A stretch of 64,000 bases of DNA from Gynuella sunshinyii YC6258 (GTDB lineage: Bacteria; Pseudomonadota; Gammaproteobacteria; Pseudomonadales; Natronospirillaceae): contig NZ_CP007142.1 of the NCBI RefSeq assembly GCF_000940805.1, forward strand, positions 3,138,593-3,202,592. The letters run 5' to 3'. The position numbers and the translations under genes are program-made. The stretch's first letter is position 1. Each line of letters begins with the position of its first letter. The notes beneath the pieces are model-generated. The model searched no databases. It was not told the DNA's origin and was given only the letters and a program-made list of their open reading frames with translations. Of the stretch, positions 51,456 to 60,916 are shown piece after piece.

Positions 51456-53780
51456 TCAAACCTTGCGATTGATTTGGTCGGGATCTCGAAGTGGATGGGC
51501 GGTGTCCTGATGATACCAGTCGATCAGCGCTTGTTCCGGCATAGGACGGGCATGCAGATAACCTTGTGCGACGTTGCAGCCTAATGCTTTTAGGGTCTGT
51601 AGCTGTTCTTTTGTTTCCACTCCCTCGGCGACTACCGTATGTTTCAGTATCTGGCCGATATTGATGATCGAGCCGACCAGGGCCTGATCTTCAGAGTTGG
51701 AGTCGACATCGTTAATAAAGTTTTTATCCAGCTTGATTTCATTGATCGGTAATTTCTTCAGATAACTCAGGCTTGAATATCCGGTACCAAAATCATCCAC
51801 CGATAAATTGACCCCCAGCTCTCTTAACTTGCCCAGTTCCTGGCTGATGCCCGGAATATCCGTCAGCAGTACACTTTCGGTAATTTCCAGTGTCAGCATT
51901 TTGGGATTGACTCCAAATTTCTTTAAGGTGGATTCAATACTCTCAGCGAATTTGAAGCTGTAGAAATTTGCTGCGGACATATTGACGGATATTTTGCCCA
52001 TATCAATATGTTGAGATTGCCATTTGGAGTACATCCTGCAGGCCGATTCAAGTACCCAGAGATCCAATCTGCAAATCATGCCGCATTCTTCAGCCAGTGG
52101 AATGAATTTTGACGGTGGGACCATTCCGAGATTAGGGTGGTGCCAGCGCAGCAGTGCTTCAACACCGTACAGGTGGCCGCTTTCAATATGAATTTGTGGT
52201 TGAAAATAGACTTCCAGTTCTTGATTTCCAATTGCTCTTTGTAAATCTGTCTCCAGTTTTAACCGTTGCAGTTTTGAATGATGCATGTCGGATTGAAAAA
52301 AGCGGAACATATTTAGGCCGTTACTTTTGGCGTGATACAAGGCAGCACTGGCATTTCGCTGTAAGGTTTCAAAATCCTCGGTTTCATTGCATGTCAGGGA
52401 TATACCGATACATGCGGTAATGTTGAATTCCAGTTCGTTGATTTCGAGTGGCATCGATAACAGTTCAAGCAGTGCCTTGGCCTTCTTTTCTGCTGTAGTT
52501 TTGTTGGAGTGGGGTTGCAGAACGGCAAATTCATCTGCCCCCAGGTGAGCGGTGATCTCATTCGTTGCCAGATTTGCCGTAAGCCTCCGGGCAATTGTTT
52601 TTAGCAGTGCGTCACCAAGGCTATGACCGAGAGAGTCATTAATATTCTTGAAACGGTCAAGATTGATAAAGAAAAAAGCGACTTGAGTGGCTGAACGTTT
52701 TGCTTCCTCAATGAATATTCTTGCTTTGTCTTTTAGCAGGTAGCGATTTCCCAGACCCGTTAGCGGGTCATAAAACGCGAGCTTATGGATGCGTTTGCCT
52801 GATTGTTCATGTTCGATAGCCAGATGACAAAGATGCAGACAGGCTTTTACCATATGGCGGTGAAACTCACTTGCCCTTCGAGGCTCACGATAGTAGAGAG
52901 CGAAAGTGCCAAGTACAGAACCATCAGAGCTTTTTATCGGACTCGACCAACAAGCAGCCAGGCCGGCAGACTGAGCCAGGGTTTTATAATCAGCCCACAG
53001 CGGGTCTGTATTGATATCGGAAGCCTCGACCGGTTCGCCGTGCCATGCCGATGTTCCACAGGACCCCGCGACGGGGCCGATTGCAAGGCCCTCCAGGGCT
53101 TCGGAATAAAAATCAGGGAGGCTTGGACCGGCAGCAGGATGGATTCGGCCTTCTTTATCCACCAGCACGATACTACAGATCACATCGGGTGCGCATGATT
53201 CGACCTGATAACAGATCAGTTCAAATATGGCTGATAATGGCAAACCAACTGCAACCGCTTCTAGAGTTTCCTGTTGTAACTTCTGTATACATTCGAACTG
53301 ATACTGTTGTTCGCTGGCTTGTTTTATGTAAAACGCATAGGTTTTTTGCCCGTTCCAGGGAATCATTTTTATCTGAACAGAGAAGGAATGTCCGGATTTG
53401 AGTGTTTTTCCCAGGACCTCGTTGGACTCTATCAGGTCTTCTGTCGTCAGCCTGTTTTTCAGTAGGTTGAAACGCTCGGTTGTCAGATTACAAAAAAGCT
53501 CCTGTATGCTTGTGCCGGTAAGAGGGTGTAAATCAGTGGGTAATAGGTTCTGAAAGCTGGCGTTGGATTCGATTATTTGACCGTTCTGATCAAAAATAAC
53601 AATGGCAAATGGCGATTGCTGTAATCCTGTGGCAAATAATTCCATGCTGTTTTTGTTAAAATTGGTCATAGGCTCAGTATTGTTTAACCACGGCTGATGT
53701 TTATAAAAACGGGCGACCATTGGCAGGCTCGAAATGACGTCATAATTACCCAATGTACAACTCAGAATCTGGAGCATCAT
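51456..53780 (-). CDS. PAS-GAF-GGDEF-EAL c-di-GMP phosphodiesterase, degenerate GGDEF
   Basis: The 774-residue protein has a PAS-like domain (about 50-160), a GAF domain (about 165-335), a GGDEF domain (about 340-510) and an EAL domain (about 520-765). The cyclase signature is degenerate (GADEF), so synthesis is unlikely. The EAL motif is kept (VEALLRW), with the DDFGTGYSS and ETKEQ catalytic regions. It probably hydrolyses c-di-GMP, with the GGDEF domain as GTP sensor. AAGGGG upstream supports the start at 53780. No membrane segment is seen. Confidence 0.91.
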   Translation of the reverse strand: MMLQILSCTLGNYDVISSLPMVARFYKHQPWLNNTEPMTNFNKNSMELFATGLQQSPFAIVIFDQNGQIIESNASFQNLLPTDLHPLTGTSIQELFCNLTTERFNLLKNRLTTEDLIESNEVLGKTLKSGHSFSVQIKMIPWNGQKTYAFYIKQASEQQYQFECIQKLQQETLEAVAVGLPLSAIFELICYQVESCAPDVICSIVLVDKEGRIHPAAGPSLPDFYSEALEGLAIGPVAGSCGTSAWHGEPVEASDINTDPLWADYKTLAQSAGLAACWSSPIKSSDGSVLGTFALYYREPRRASEFHRHMVKACLHLCHLAIEHEQSGKRIHKLAFYDPLTGLGNRYLLKDKARIFIEEAKRSATQVAFFFINLDRFKNINDSLGHSLGDALLKTIARRLTANLATNEITAHLGADEFAVLQPHSNKTTAEKKAKALLELLSMPLEINELEFNITACIGISLTCNETEDFETLQRNASAALYHAKSNGLNMFRFFQSDMHHSKLQRLKLETDLQRAIGNQELEVYFQPQIHIESGHLYGVEALLRWHHPNLGMVPPSKFIPLAEECGMICRLDLWVLESACRMYSKWQSQHIDMGKISVNMSAANFYSFKFAESIESTLKKFGVNPKMLTLEITESVLLTDIPGISQELGKLRELGVNLSVDDFGTGYSSLSYLKKLPINEIKLDKNFINDVDSNSEDQALVGSIINIGQILKHTVVAEGVETKEQLQTLKALGCNVAQGYLHARPMPEQALIDWYHQDTAHPLRDPDQINRKV

Positions 53781-53967
53781 TGAAACCCCTTGTCCGGCTA
53801 ATGCTTCAGATTAAGTCCAGCTACATGGGGTGCCATACTTCAATAGCGCGTCGTGCCCGAATACACCTTTATTATAATAGTAGTTTAAGTGTTCAGAATT
53901 TTTTTGCCGCCTGAACCATAATTGTTACTGTGATTACTCAAACTGCATTGTAGTTTATTGGATAACT

Positions 53968-54294
53968 TTATGACTTAGCCGTCCAGTTTCTTTGTTTATT
54001 TTTCTTCTCTTTGTTGCGGAAAGCCTGTTCCAGACTGATGTTATATCTATTTGCGATTGAGCAGAGATAAATAAATACATCCGCCAGTTCGTGTTCCAGC
54101 TCGAAGATTTCCGAAGCAGGATCTACTGCCAGTCCGTTGAGCCGGCGCACAGCTTTAAATAGTTCACCCACTTCCTCACCCAGTAACAGGCATTTATCTG
54201 TAGCCGTCTGTTGAGAAAAACCGCGTTCTTTTTCCATCAAAGTCACATATTGTTGAAAATCGTGAAGAGTGGGATCGATCTTTAAATCAGGCAT
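53968..54294 (-). CDS. MazG-like nucleotide pyrophosphohydrolase
   Basis: The 108-residue all-alpha protein has the metal-binding pattern of the MazG superfamily: GEEVGELFKA and, later, ELADVFIYLCSIAN. It probably hydrolyses (d)NTPs or related nucleotides to monophosphates. The ribosome site is weak and an upstream TTG at 54303 is possible. Confidence 0.85.
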   Translation of the reverse strand: MPDLKIDPTLHDFQQYVTLMEKERGFSQQTATDKCLLLGEEVGELFKAVRRLNGLAVDPASEIFELEHELADVFIYLCSIANRYNISLEQAFRNKEKKNKQRNWTAKS

Positions 54295-54303
54295 TTGTTG
54301 CAA

Positions 54304-54667
54304 TCATTTTTGTTATTGAAACATCCAAGCTAGGGAGAAAGCAGGTAACAGTCAAGATAAGGGGGGATTTCATTGCCATGTCATCATATGTTTATTTCCG
54401 TCATATATGATGACTGGAAGAAAAGCACAGGGCTGTGACTGTTTTTACATGAGAATCTTTTTTAATAAATGTTGGGTTGTCATCAACCGTATCGTGATGA
54501 TCACGGATCTGTTTTCCGGATACATGATTGCAGTTTTGTCATACCCATAGTTGTGTTGCCCTGGTTATCTTCGGTCTTTCATCCTGATAGACTACTGGTT
54601 CTGTCCTTTGAAACTGTCAGATCCGGTGAATTTCGAAGTCCCGGCCAGCAGTTGAAGCAGGTTTGTT
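54304..54667. other. divergent intergenic region with a 9-bp palindrome
   Basis: About 360 bp between the MazG-like gene (-) and the small helical gene (+). Arms TCATCATAT (54381-54389) and ATATGATGA (54405-54413) flank a 15-nt spacer, a plausible operator or hairpin. An open frame from 54469 overlaps the following gene and has no ribosome site or family likeness. Confidence 0.45.
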
Positions 54668-55024
54668 ATGACCGAGAATATGATCGCGCAACTCAAGAAG
54701 CTTCAGGCAATCAAGGAATCATTGCACCATGCGCATTTACCAAAGCAAAAAGCTCTGGAGTTATTGCAGGTACTTGATCATATCGAGGCGGAGAACAAAT
54801 CTTTGAGTTACCAGCTCACCAGTGTCAGAGTGATCACATCAAACCTTCTGGTAGAGTCAGCTAAAGCCGGATTGCCGGGAGCATTAACCGGGCTTGGCGC
54901 AGAACACATTGACCATGTGGCGACACCTCTGCATGAAGGCACTCTGATTCTACAGCAACTGGTTCATGAACTGGTGAGTCAGTTGCAACAGCAGATTGAG
55001 CATCGCCCTCCACCTTCTTCATAA
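54668..55024 (+). CDS. small helical hypothetical protein
   Basis: The 118-residue product is predicted nearly all alpha-helical, rich in Leu, Gln and Glu, with a coiled-coil look in residues 1-50 and a proline tail. No known family is recognised and no membrane segment or signal is seen. It precedes ptsP by 200 bp on the same strand, in the place where an rppH gene is often found in other gammaproteobacteria; it does not resemble RppH. Confidence 0.65.
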   Translation: MTENMIAQLKKLQAIKESLHHAHLPKQKALELLQVLDHIEAENKSLSYQLTSVRVITSNLLVESAKAGLPGALTGLGAEHIDHVATPLHEGTLILQQLVHELVSQLQQQIEHRPPPSS

Positions 55025-55224
55025 GAGACCCTGTGTTGTTGGGTGACGCCAACTGGTTCGGATGGATGACCAGGCATTTTCATGCAATTGGTATTCTATG
55101 TGTTGTTTCTTCATTGTATTCACCGTAACTTATGAAATAGTTTCACCAATGCAAATACTCTGCTAATTCCTTTACCAAAACGGAGATAATCGGACACAAT
55201 AGCTGCCTGGACCAAGGAAATCAC

Positions 55225-57483
55225 ATGTTAAATCCTTTACTTACGCTTAAACGCATACTGCAGGACTCGGCCCGGGCTGCTGACCGGGATGAGATGGTCA
55301 AATTGATGGCCGCTCAGATCAAAAAGGCCATGAGTGTCGATGTTTGCAGTCTGTATTTGTTGTCACCGGAAAAAGATTTGAAACTCTCTGCGACAGAGGG
55401 GCTGGATAATGCTTCCGTGGGCAAGATTCGTATGCCATTCGGACAGGGGCTGGTGGGAACCGTAGCCCTGACACAGCACTCACTGAATCTGGAGCGCGGG
55501 GACCAGCATCCGAAATTCCTGTTCTTTGAACAAACAGGCGAAGAAAGATTCAAAGGTTTTCTGGGGGTGCCGCTGATTTACCATGGCGACACTATCGGGG
55601 TGCTCGTTGTACAGGTTTATGATCCGCGCAAGTTTACCGATGAAGAAGAAGCTTTTTTGGTGACGATGGCTGCGCACCTGGCCGGAACTCTCGGCAGTGG
55701 GGTGATCAAGAGTAACATCAATGCTCAGGAGAGTAACCATGCGGTACAACGGCTGATAGGTATCAAAGGAGCTCCGGGAATTGCTTTCTGCAGGGTCAAA
55801 GTGGTCAAGGATGAAGTCGATATCAACCAGATTCCCACTTTATATGGTGAGTATTATTCGGAGGAAAAAAAGCGCCTTGATCAGGCTGTCGCGGAAACTC
55901 TCGATGATCTCGAAGCACAAATGGGCAATATGGATGCTTCCGCTGGCGCAACTCTTGATGCCCTGCTGGAAGTTTACCGCATGTTGCTTGCCAGTCCGGA
56001 GTTGAAAACTGTTTTTGATGAGATGCTGGAGCAGGGATATGCTGCGGAAACCGCTTTACGTGACGCCTTCCTGCGTCAAGTTGAAGTGTTCGAGGCCATG
56101 GAGGATCCCTACCTGCGTTCCAAGGCTGAGGATCTGAGAGTACTGGCTGGCAAGCTTTATCGTCGTTTGACCAATAATACCAGCAGCAGAATTATGACTG
56201 ATACGCCGGTTATTCTGGCTGGACGCCTTGTCAGCGTTTCCCATTTTGGCCGTATAGATGCCAATAAGCTGGCTGGGGTCATTTCCAAAGAAGGTTCTGC
56301 GCTGTCCCACACCGGCGTGTTGGCAAATGCATTGGGGATACCAGCGGTCATGGGGCTGGAGGATCTGAATCTTGATAATGTCGATAATCAGGATGTGATC
56401 GTTGACGGTAATCGTGGCATTGTCATCCTCAATCCGCCAGAACCCGTGGTGCTCGAATATCAGCGGCTAATGCGTCAGGTAAAAGCGCTGGATGCAGATC
56501 TGGCACCTTTGAAGAATCTGCCGGCAGAGACGCTGGATGGTGAACAGGTCGCTCTGCTGACCAATACCGGACTGCTTGCGGATATATCGCCAGGACTGGA
56601 ACGTGGTGCTGAGGGGATTGGGCTGTATCGCTCCGAAATCCCGTTCATGGTGCATCATAATTTTCCAACTGAAGAAGAGCAGCAGATCACTTATCGGGGG
56701 GTGCTTGGAGCCTATGCACCGAAGCCGGTAACCATGCGTATTCTGGATATCGGTGGGGACAAGCCTTTGCCCTATTTCCCGATTACCGAAGAAAATCCCT
56801 TTCTGGGCTGGCGGGGTATTCGGTTTACCCTTGACTATACCAATATTATGCTAGAGCAGCTGCGGGCGATGATGTTGGCCAGTCGGGGGCATAACAATCT
56901 TAAAGTTATGATTCCGATGTTCAGCCGTGAAGATGAGTTGCAGCGCTTTCTACAGATATTTGAACTGGCCATTACCCAGTTGCGTGATGAAGGCCGGGAT
57001 ATTCAGCGCCCTCAGGTCGGAGTCATGATTGAGGTGCCATCGGCCTTATGGTTGATTTCCAGGGTACGTGATCAGGTGGATTTTATTTCCATTGGGTCTA
57101 ACGATCTGACTCAATATCTGTTGGCGGTAGATCGCAACAACTCCCGGGTGGCTTCTTTATATGACAGCTTGCATCCGTCTGTATTGATGGCGCTGAAGTT
57201 TATCATCATGGAGGCGAACCGGCTTAAGTTACCCGTCTCGTTGTGTGGTGAGATGGCTGGTGATCCTGTCAGCGTAGTATTGCTGCTGGCGATGGGATTA
57301 CGCCAACTAAGTATGTCCGCTTATAAGATTCCCCGAATCAAATCTCTGATTCGACATCTCGATATCAATGATTGTCAGAATGTATTGGACGATGTATTAA
57401 AGCTCAGTGATGAGAAACTGATGCGTCAGAGAGTCGAAGACTTCATCAAGGGATTAGGACTTACGGCGCTGCTGGGGGTGTAA
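55225..57483 (+). CDS. ptsP: nitrogen-PTS enzyme I (PtsP)
   Basis: The 752-residue protein starts the nitrogen PTS phosphorelay from PEP. An N-terminal GAF domain (about 1-165) is followed by enzyme I: phosphohistidine His362 in GSALSHTGVLA, the PEP-binding RILDIGGDKPLPY and GSNDLTQYLLA segments and catalytic Cys in LCGEMAGDP. Length is as in E. coli PtsP. It is separate from the enzyme I fused in FruB, so the cell has two enzyme I activities. Confidence 0.96.
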   Translation: MLNPLLTLKRILQDSARAADRDEMVKLMAAQIKKAMSVDVCSLYLLSPEKDLKLSATEGLDNASVGKIRMPFGQGLVGTVALTQHSLNLERGDQHPKFLFFEQTGEERFKGFLGVPLIYHGDTIGVLVVQVYDPRKFTDEEEAFLVTMAAHLAGTLGSGVIKSNINAQESNHAVQRLIGIKGAPGIAFCRVKVVKDEVDINQIPTLYGEYYSEEKKRLDQAVAETLDDLEAQMGNMDASAGATLDALLEVYRMLLASPELKTVFDEMLEQGYAAETALRDAFLRQVEVFEAMEDPYLRSKAEDLRVLAGKLYRRLTNNTSSRIMTDTPVILAGRLVSVSHFGRIDANKLAGVISKEGSALSHTGVLANALGIPAVMGLEDLNLDNVDNQDVIVDGNRGIVILNPPEPVVLEYQRLMRQVKALDADLAPLKNLPAETLDGEQVALLTNTGLLADISPGLERGAEGIGLYRSEIPFMVHHNFPTEEEQQITYRGVLGAYAPKPVTMRILDIGGDKPLPYFPITEENPFLGWRGIRFTLDYTNIMLEQLRAMMLASRGHNNLKVMIPMFSREDELQRFLQIFELAITQLRDEGRDIQRPQVGVMIEVPSALWLISRVRDQVDFISIGSNDLTQYLLAVDRNNSRVASLYDSLHPSVLMALKFIIMEANRLKLPVSLCGEMAGDPVSVVLLLAMGLRQLSMSAYKIPRIKSLIRHLDINDCQNVLDDVLKLSDEKLMRQRVEDFIKGLGLTALLGV

Positions 57484-57494
57484 GTTGTTATATG

Positions 57495-58211
57495 TCAGCA
57501 CCGCCGTGTTGGTTTCTCCAACCACAGTTCGGCCGCATGTTGGTTAAGCCATTGCCTGTGGGTCTGATAATCCGGGCAGAGTGATTCTACTGTCCGCCAG
57601 AATGCAGCAGAATGATTGGCATGCAGAAGATGACTGACTTCGTGGCAGACCAGATAGTCAATCACGGGTTCAGGAGCCATCATGATGAGCCAGTTGATCT
57701 GAATAACCCCCTGGTTGGTGCAATGCCCCCATTTGGACTTGGTTTTCCGGAATTTAACCGCCACCAGCCGATCTCTGACTCCCAGTTGTTCGGCGAACTG
57801 CTGCGTTTTGACGGGTACCATTTCCTTGGCCAGTTGTTTGAGCCAGTATTCCAGAATGGCATAGGCTGTCAGTTCAAACTCAGATTCATTTTCCGGCATT
57901 GAAAACAGAGCCTGATCCGGCAACAACTGCAACCCATACTCACTGGAATTGTGGCGTACGATCATTCTGTATTGACCAAGAATACGAATACGGCAGCCCG
58001 CTTCCAACGTGGGTATCGTGGAAGCCTTGTACTGGTGTTTAAGCAGTGTCTTTTCTATCCACGGTAATTTACTTTCCACGAACGTGCTGATTTCCTGCGC
58101 ACTGACTCCTTTTGGCGAACGGATGGTGACGCGACCTTCACGAACATAAATGCCGATGGTTTTGCGTTTTGCTGATACCACCAGTGGATATCCCAGGATT
58201 CGATCAGTCAT
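57495..58211 (-). CDS. YgjP-like (DUF45) zinc metallopeptidase
   Basis: The 238-residue protein has the zinc motif CHEVSHLLHANHS and the downstream FWRTVESLCPDY segment typical of YgjP/DUF45 proteins, which are relatives of SprT and WSS1. The physiological substrate is unknown. Its start overlaps the end of the DUF3820 gene by 4 bp, so the two are coupled. It is convergent with ptsP with only 11 bp between. Confidence 0.9.
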   Translation of the reverse strand: MTDRILGYPLVVSAKRKTIGIYVREGRVTIRSPKGVSAQEISTFVESKLPWIEKTLLKHQYKASTIPTLEAGCRIRILGQYRMIVRHNSSEYGLQLLPDQALFSMPENESEFELTAYAILEYWLKQLAKEMVPVKTQQFAEQLGVRDRLVAVKFRKTKSKWGHCTNQGVIQINWLIMMAPEPVIDYLVCHEVSHLLHANHSAAFWRTVESLCPDYQTHRQWLNQHAAELWLEKPTRRC

Positions 58212-58468
58212 GTATCAAACTTAATATGTACGTTTGGTTTCTGAGGGTGACTTGTTGATACCCTGAGAGGTTCAAGTATTTTTTTAAGTCCGCTTGTCTG
58301 TATCAACAGCGATAGCTGCATGAGTTCTCCCAACTGGCCTTTTGGAAAGTCTTTTTTTTCAAACCACAAAAGATATTCTTCCGGAAGATCTGCAATCAAT
58401 CTGCCGCTGTACTTGCCAAATGGCATCTGCACCCGGACCAGTTTTATTAAATTTTCCGGATCGAACAC
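58208..58468 (-). CDS. DUF3820 family protein
   Basis: The 86-residue product has the family core MPFGKYSGRLIADLPEEYL followed by FPKGQLGELM. Related modules occur at the C terminus of some exonucleases, but the stand-alone function is unknown. It overlaps the upstream PatB-like gene by 22 bp and the downstream YgjP-like gene by 4 bp. Confidence 0.88.
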   Translation of the reverse strand: MFDPENLIKLVRVQMPFGKYSGRLIADLPEEYLLWFEKKDFPKGQLGELMQLSLLIQTSGLKKILEPLRVSTSHPQKPNVHIKFDT

Positions 58469-59586
58469 AAGGCTTGCTCCATTTTATCCAGTGCGGCAAC
58501 CAGCATACTGCGCTGGCAGCCATAATTCATACGCACAAATCCAGGGGTTCCAAAGGCCTTGCCATCACTTAATGCCACACCATGTTTTAGGAAAAAGCCG
58601 AAAGGGTCGGCAATGTCGGTTTGGCGGCAATCCAGCCAAAGTAGAAAGGTGGCTTCCGGTGTATTGCAATGAATTCCGGGCCATTGGTTTATCCTGTTTA
58701 TGGCATAGTCCCGGTTAGCGCGCAGATATCTGTTCATTTCCGTTAACCATGGCTTACCGGTTTCAAATGCCACTTCTGTGGCCAGGTAACCCATCAGATT
58801 GGGGACGGGCACAATACCCTTGCGAGCATTATTGAAAGACTTCCGAATACCGGCATCCGGAATGATCGCAAAACTGCAGCTTAACCCGGCAATGTTAAAG
58901 GTCTTGCTGGCCGCCATCATGGTAATGGATTTAGGCTCATATTTGCCGACAGGTTTATGGCGGAAGGTCTCGTCCATGAGGATATCGCAATGAATTTCGT
59001 CAGAACAGATCAAGACATTGTGGGTATCGCAGACCTCAATCAACTGCTTTATTTCAGCTTCTGTCATGACCGAGCCACATGGATTCATCGGATTGGACAA
59101 AATCAACATATGACAGTCGTCTTCGCTAACGGCTTTGATCAGGCTGTCAGTATCCAGCACCCAGCGATTGTTGTCCCATCGACTCAAGATATCTGACCTG
59201 ACCGCGCCGCCGAGTTCTGGTGCGGTCAGTATTGGAGGGTAGTTGGGTGTCTGTGCCGCAACCTTTCCATTCCGGGCAAATGCTCTTACTGCGACATTCA
59301 GACCCGGTACGATACCCGGTAGCCAAACCAGCCACTCAGGTTCTATGGACCATTGGTACTGCTCTTGCAGCCATTTTTGGACGGCATTTATTAGCTTTGG
59401 ACTGGCTTCGGTGTACCCAAAAATACCGTGCTCTGCTCGCTTGATCAGTGCCTGCTTTATCTGTGGAGGAGATTCAAACTCTGTGTCGGCGACCCACATT
59501 GGGATGGCATTATGTTCTTTGAACCAATTGTGCTTCTCTGTGTTGGTTTGGCTACGGTCAGTGGGTTTATCAAAATCAAAAGGCAT
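58447..59586 (-). CDS. PatB/MalY-type PLP C-S lyase (cystathionine beta-lyase like)
   Basis: The 379-residue class I/II aminotransferase-fold enzyme has the PatB/MalY start (PMWVADTEFESPP) and PLP lysine in SKTFNIAGL. Members cleave cystathionine or cysteine to pyruvate, ammonia and a thiol. GAGG 6 bp before ATG 59586 supports the start. It heads a three-gene overlapping group with the DUF3820 and YgjP-like genes. Confidence 0.92.
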   Translation of the reverse strand: MPFDFDKPTDRSQTNTEKHNWFKEHNAIPMWVADTEFESPPQIKQALIKRAEHGIFGYTEASPKLINAVQKWLQEQYQWSIEPEWLVWLPGIVPGLNVAVRAFARNGKVAAQTPNYPPILTAPELGGAVRSDILSRWDNNRWVLDTDSLIKAVSEDDCHMLILSNPMNPCGSVMTEAEIKQLIEVCDTHNVLICSDEIHCDILMDETFRHKPVGKYEPKSITMMAASKTFNIAGLSCSFAIIPDAGIRKSFNNARKGIVPVPNLMGYLATEVAFETGKPWLTEMNRYLRANRDYAINRINQWPGIHCNTPEATFLLWLDCRQTDIADPFGFFLKHGVALSDGKAFGTPGFVRMNYGCQRSMLVAALDKMEQALCSIRKI

Positions 59587-60075
59587 CTAGTCCCTCAACA
59601 CATCTAATGGAATCGTTTGGGGTACTTTAAGTGAGCAGGCGGTACAAGCCAAGTAGTGTGCCAATTTTTGAACGGGTCCGTTGGGTCCAAGTAGCTGCCA
59701 CAGACAATATTATTTATCCGGATAGCCATGTATTTATACCGTTATCTTTATGGGTGCGTAATTTCTCTTATCGAGCTACATAAGTGGAAGCCAGGGTTTT
59801 TTGAAAGAAAAGGTTCCGTATTATGGTACTACTGTTGAGATGTATCGTTGGTCTGCCCCCAACAGAATAGTATACGGCTGACACATGTCTTTGGATTGGA
59901 AGTACCGGTCAGGCTTGACTGTCGGGGGGGAAGTGATAGTTTGCAGACTTAAAAATTGACGCTGTTTATATTTAATCGTCTGGCTATATTCATATGACTG
60001 CATGAAACTGATGTCGTGAATATCGTTGAATGATTTCGATCGCCGACGATAACTCCGAAACAGGTGGACATGGTG
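59587..60075. other. intergenic region before the LolA-like gene
   Basis: About 490 bp between divergent genes. TTGACG (59956-59961) resembles a -35, but no -10 lies at a usual distance. A 60-codon open frame on the - strand has no ribosome site or family likeness. No RNA gene is seen. Confidence 0.45.
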
Positions 60076-60915
60076 ATGAAGAAAGCGAAGAACTTTATAA
60101 GAACAAGAGCCGGTTTCTGGTGGAGATGTATCTGTGTGCTGTTATTGTCTGGACTATTGAGTTCGGCCAGGGCAATGGATGCCTACGATATTATGAAGGC
60201 CTTCGATGAACGGGATACGGGTCAGAGCTCGGAAGGTGTCAGCCAGATGATTCTGATCGATAACAAAGGCAATCAGCGTGTTCGCGATATGATGCAATAC
60301 AGATTGCAACGACCAGATGTGGAAAAATCCCTTATTTTCTTTTTACAGCCCGGTGATGTTAAAGGAACTGCTTATTTGAATTATGACTATGAAGCGGAAT
60401 CACGGGAGGATGACAGTTGGTTGTATCTGCCGGCCTTGAAGAAAGTAAACCGTATTGCCGCCAGCGATCAGTCTGGTGCGTTTATGGGCAGTGACTTTTC
60501 TTATTCGGACATAAACGGCACTCATATCGAATGGTATGATTATGCTATTGTCAGCAATTCTGAAATCGTAGATGGTGCTGACTGCTGGGTTATATTATCG
60601 ACACCAAAACCAGAGTACTCTGAACAGGTATCCATGCAGACTGGTTATCAGAAATCGCAGTTGTGGATCCGTAAAGACAATTATGTTCAGGTGCAGGGAA
60701 AATTCTGGGAAGAGAAGCCCGGCAGAATCAAATATTTCAGTGCCAAAGAGCTTGAGCTGATTGATGGCATCTGGACCGCGAGGCGCTTACAAATGGTTTC
60801 TACTCGGAATGGGCAAAAACAGCACGCCAGCGTGATCAATGTTGGCTCCATTAAATACAATATTGATGTTAGTGAGGAGCTGTTTACCACTCAGTCGATG
60901 GAACGGGGCTTGTGA
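60076..60915 (+). CDS. LolA-like outer-membrane lipoprotein-sorting family protein
   Basis: The 279-residue product has a positively charged N terminus, a hydrophobic signal segment ending near SSARA and a beta-rich domain of the large family annotated as outer-membrane lipoprotein sorting (DWSWLYLPALKKV-like core with a GSDFSYSD stretch). Such proteins usually lie beside an RND transporter and are thought to handle lipids in the periplasm. ATG 60076 is chosen because AGGTGG lies 8 bp upstream; ATG 60070 is too close. No RND gene is adjacent here. Confidence 0.85.
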   Translation: MKKAKNFIRTRAGFWWRCICVLLLSGLLSSARAMDAYDIMKAFDERDTGQSSEGVSQMILIDNKGNQRVRDMMQYRLQRPDVEKSLIFFLQPGDVKGTAYLNYDYEAESREDDSWLYLPALKKVNRIAASDQSGAFMGSDFSYSDINGTHIEWYDYAIVSNSEIVDGADCWVILSTPKPEYSEQVSMQTGYQKSQLWIRKDNYVQVQGKFWEEKPGRIKYFSAKELELIDGIWTARRLQMVSTRNGQKQHASVINVGSIKYNIDVSEELFTTQSMERGL

Positions 60916-60916
60916 C

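Noticed and set aside
54469-54777. A 102-codon open frame overlapping the small helical gene
   Set aside because: It has no ribosome site or domain likeness and overlaps the better-supported gene starting at 54668.
59821-60003. A 60-codon gene on the - strand
   Set aside because: It has no ribosome site, family likeness or conserved context.
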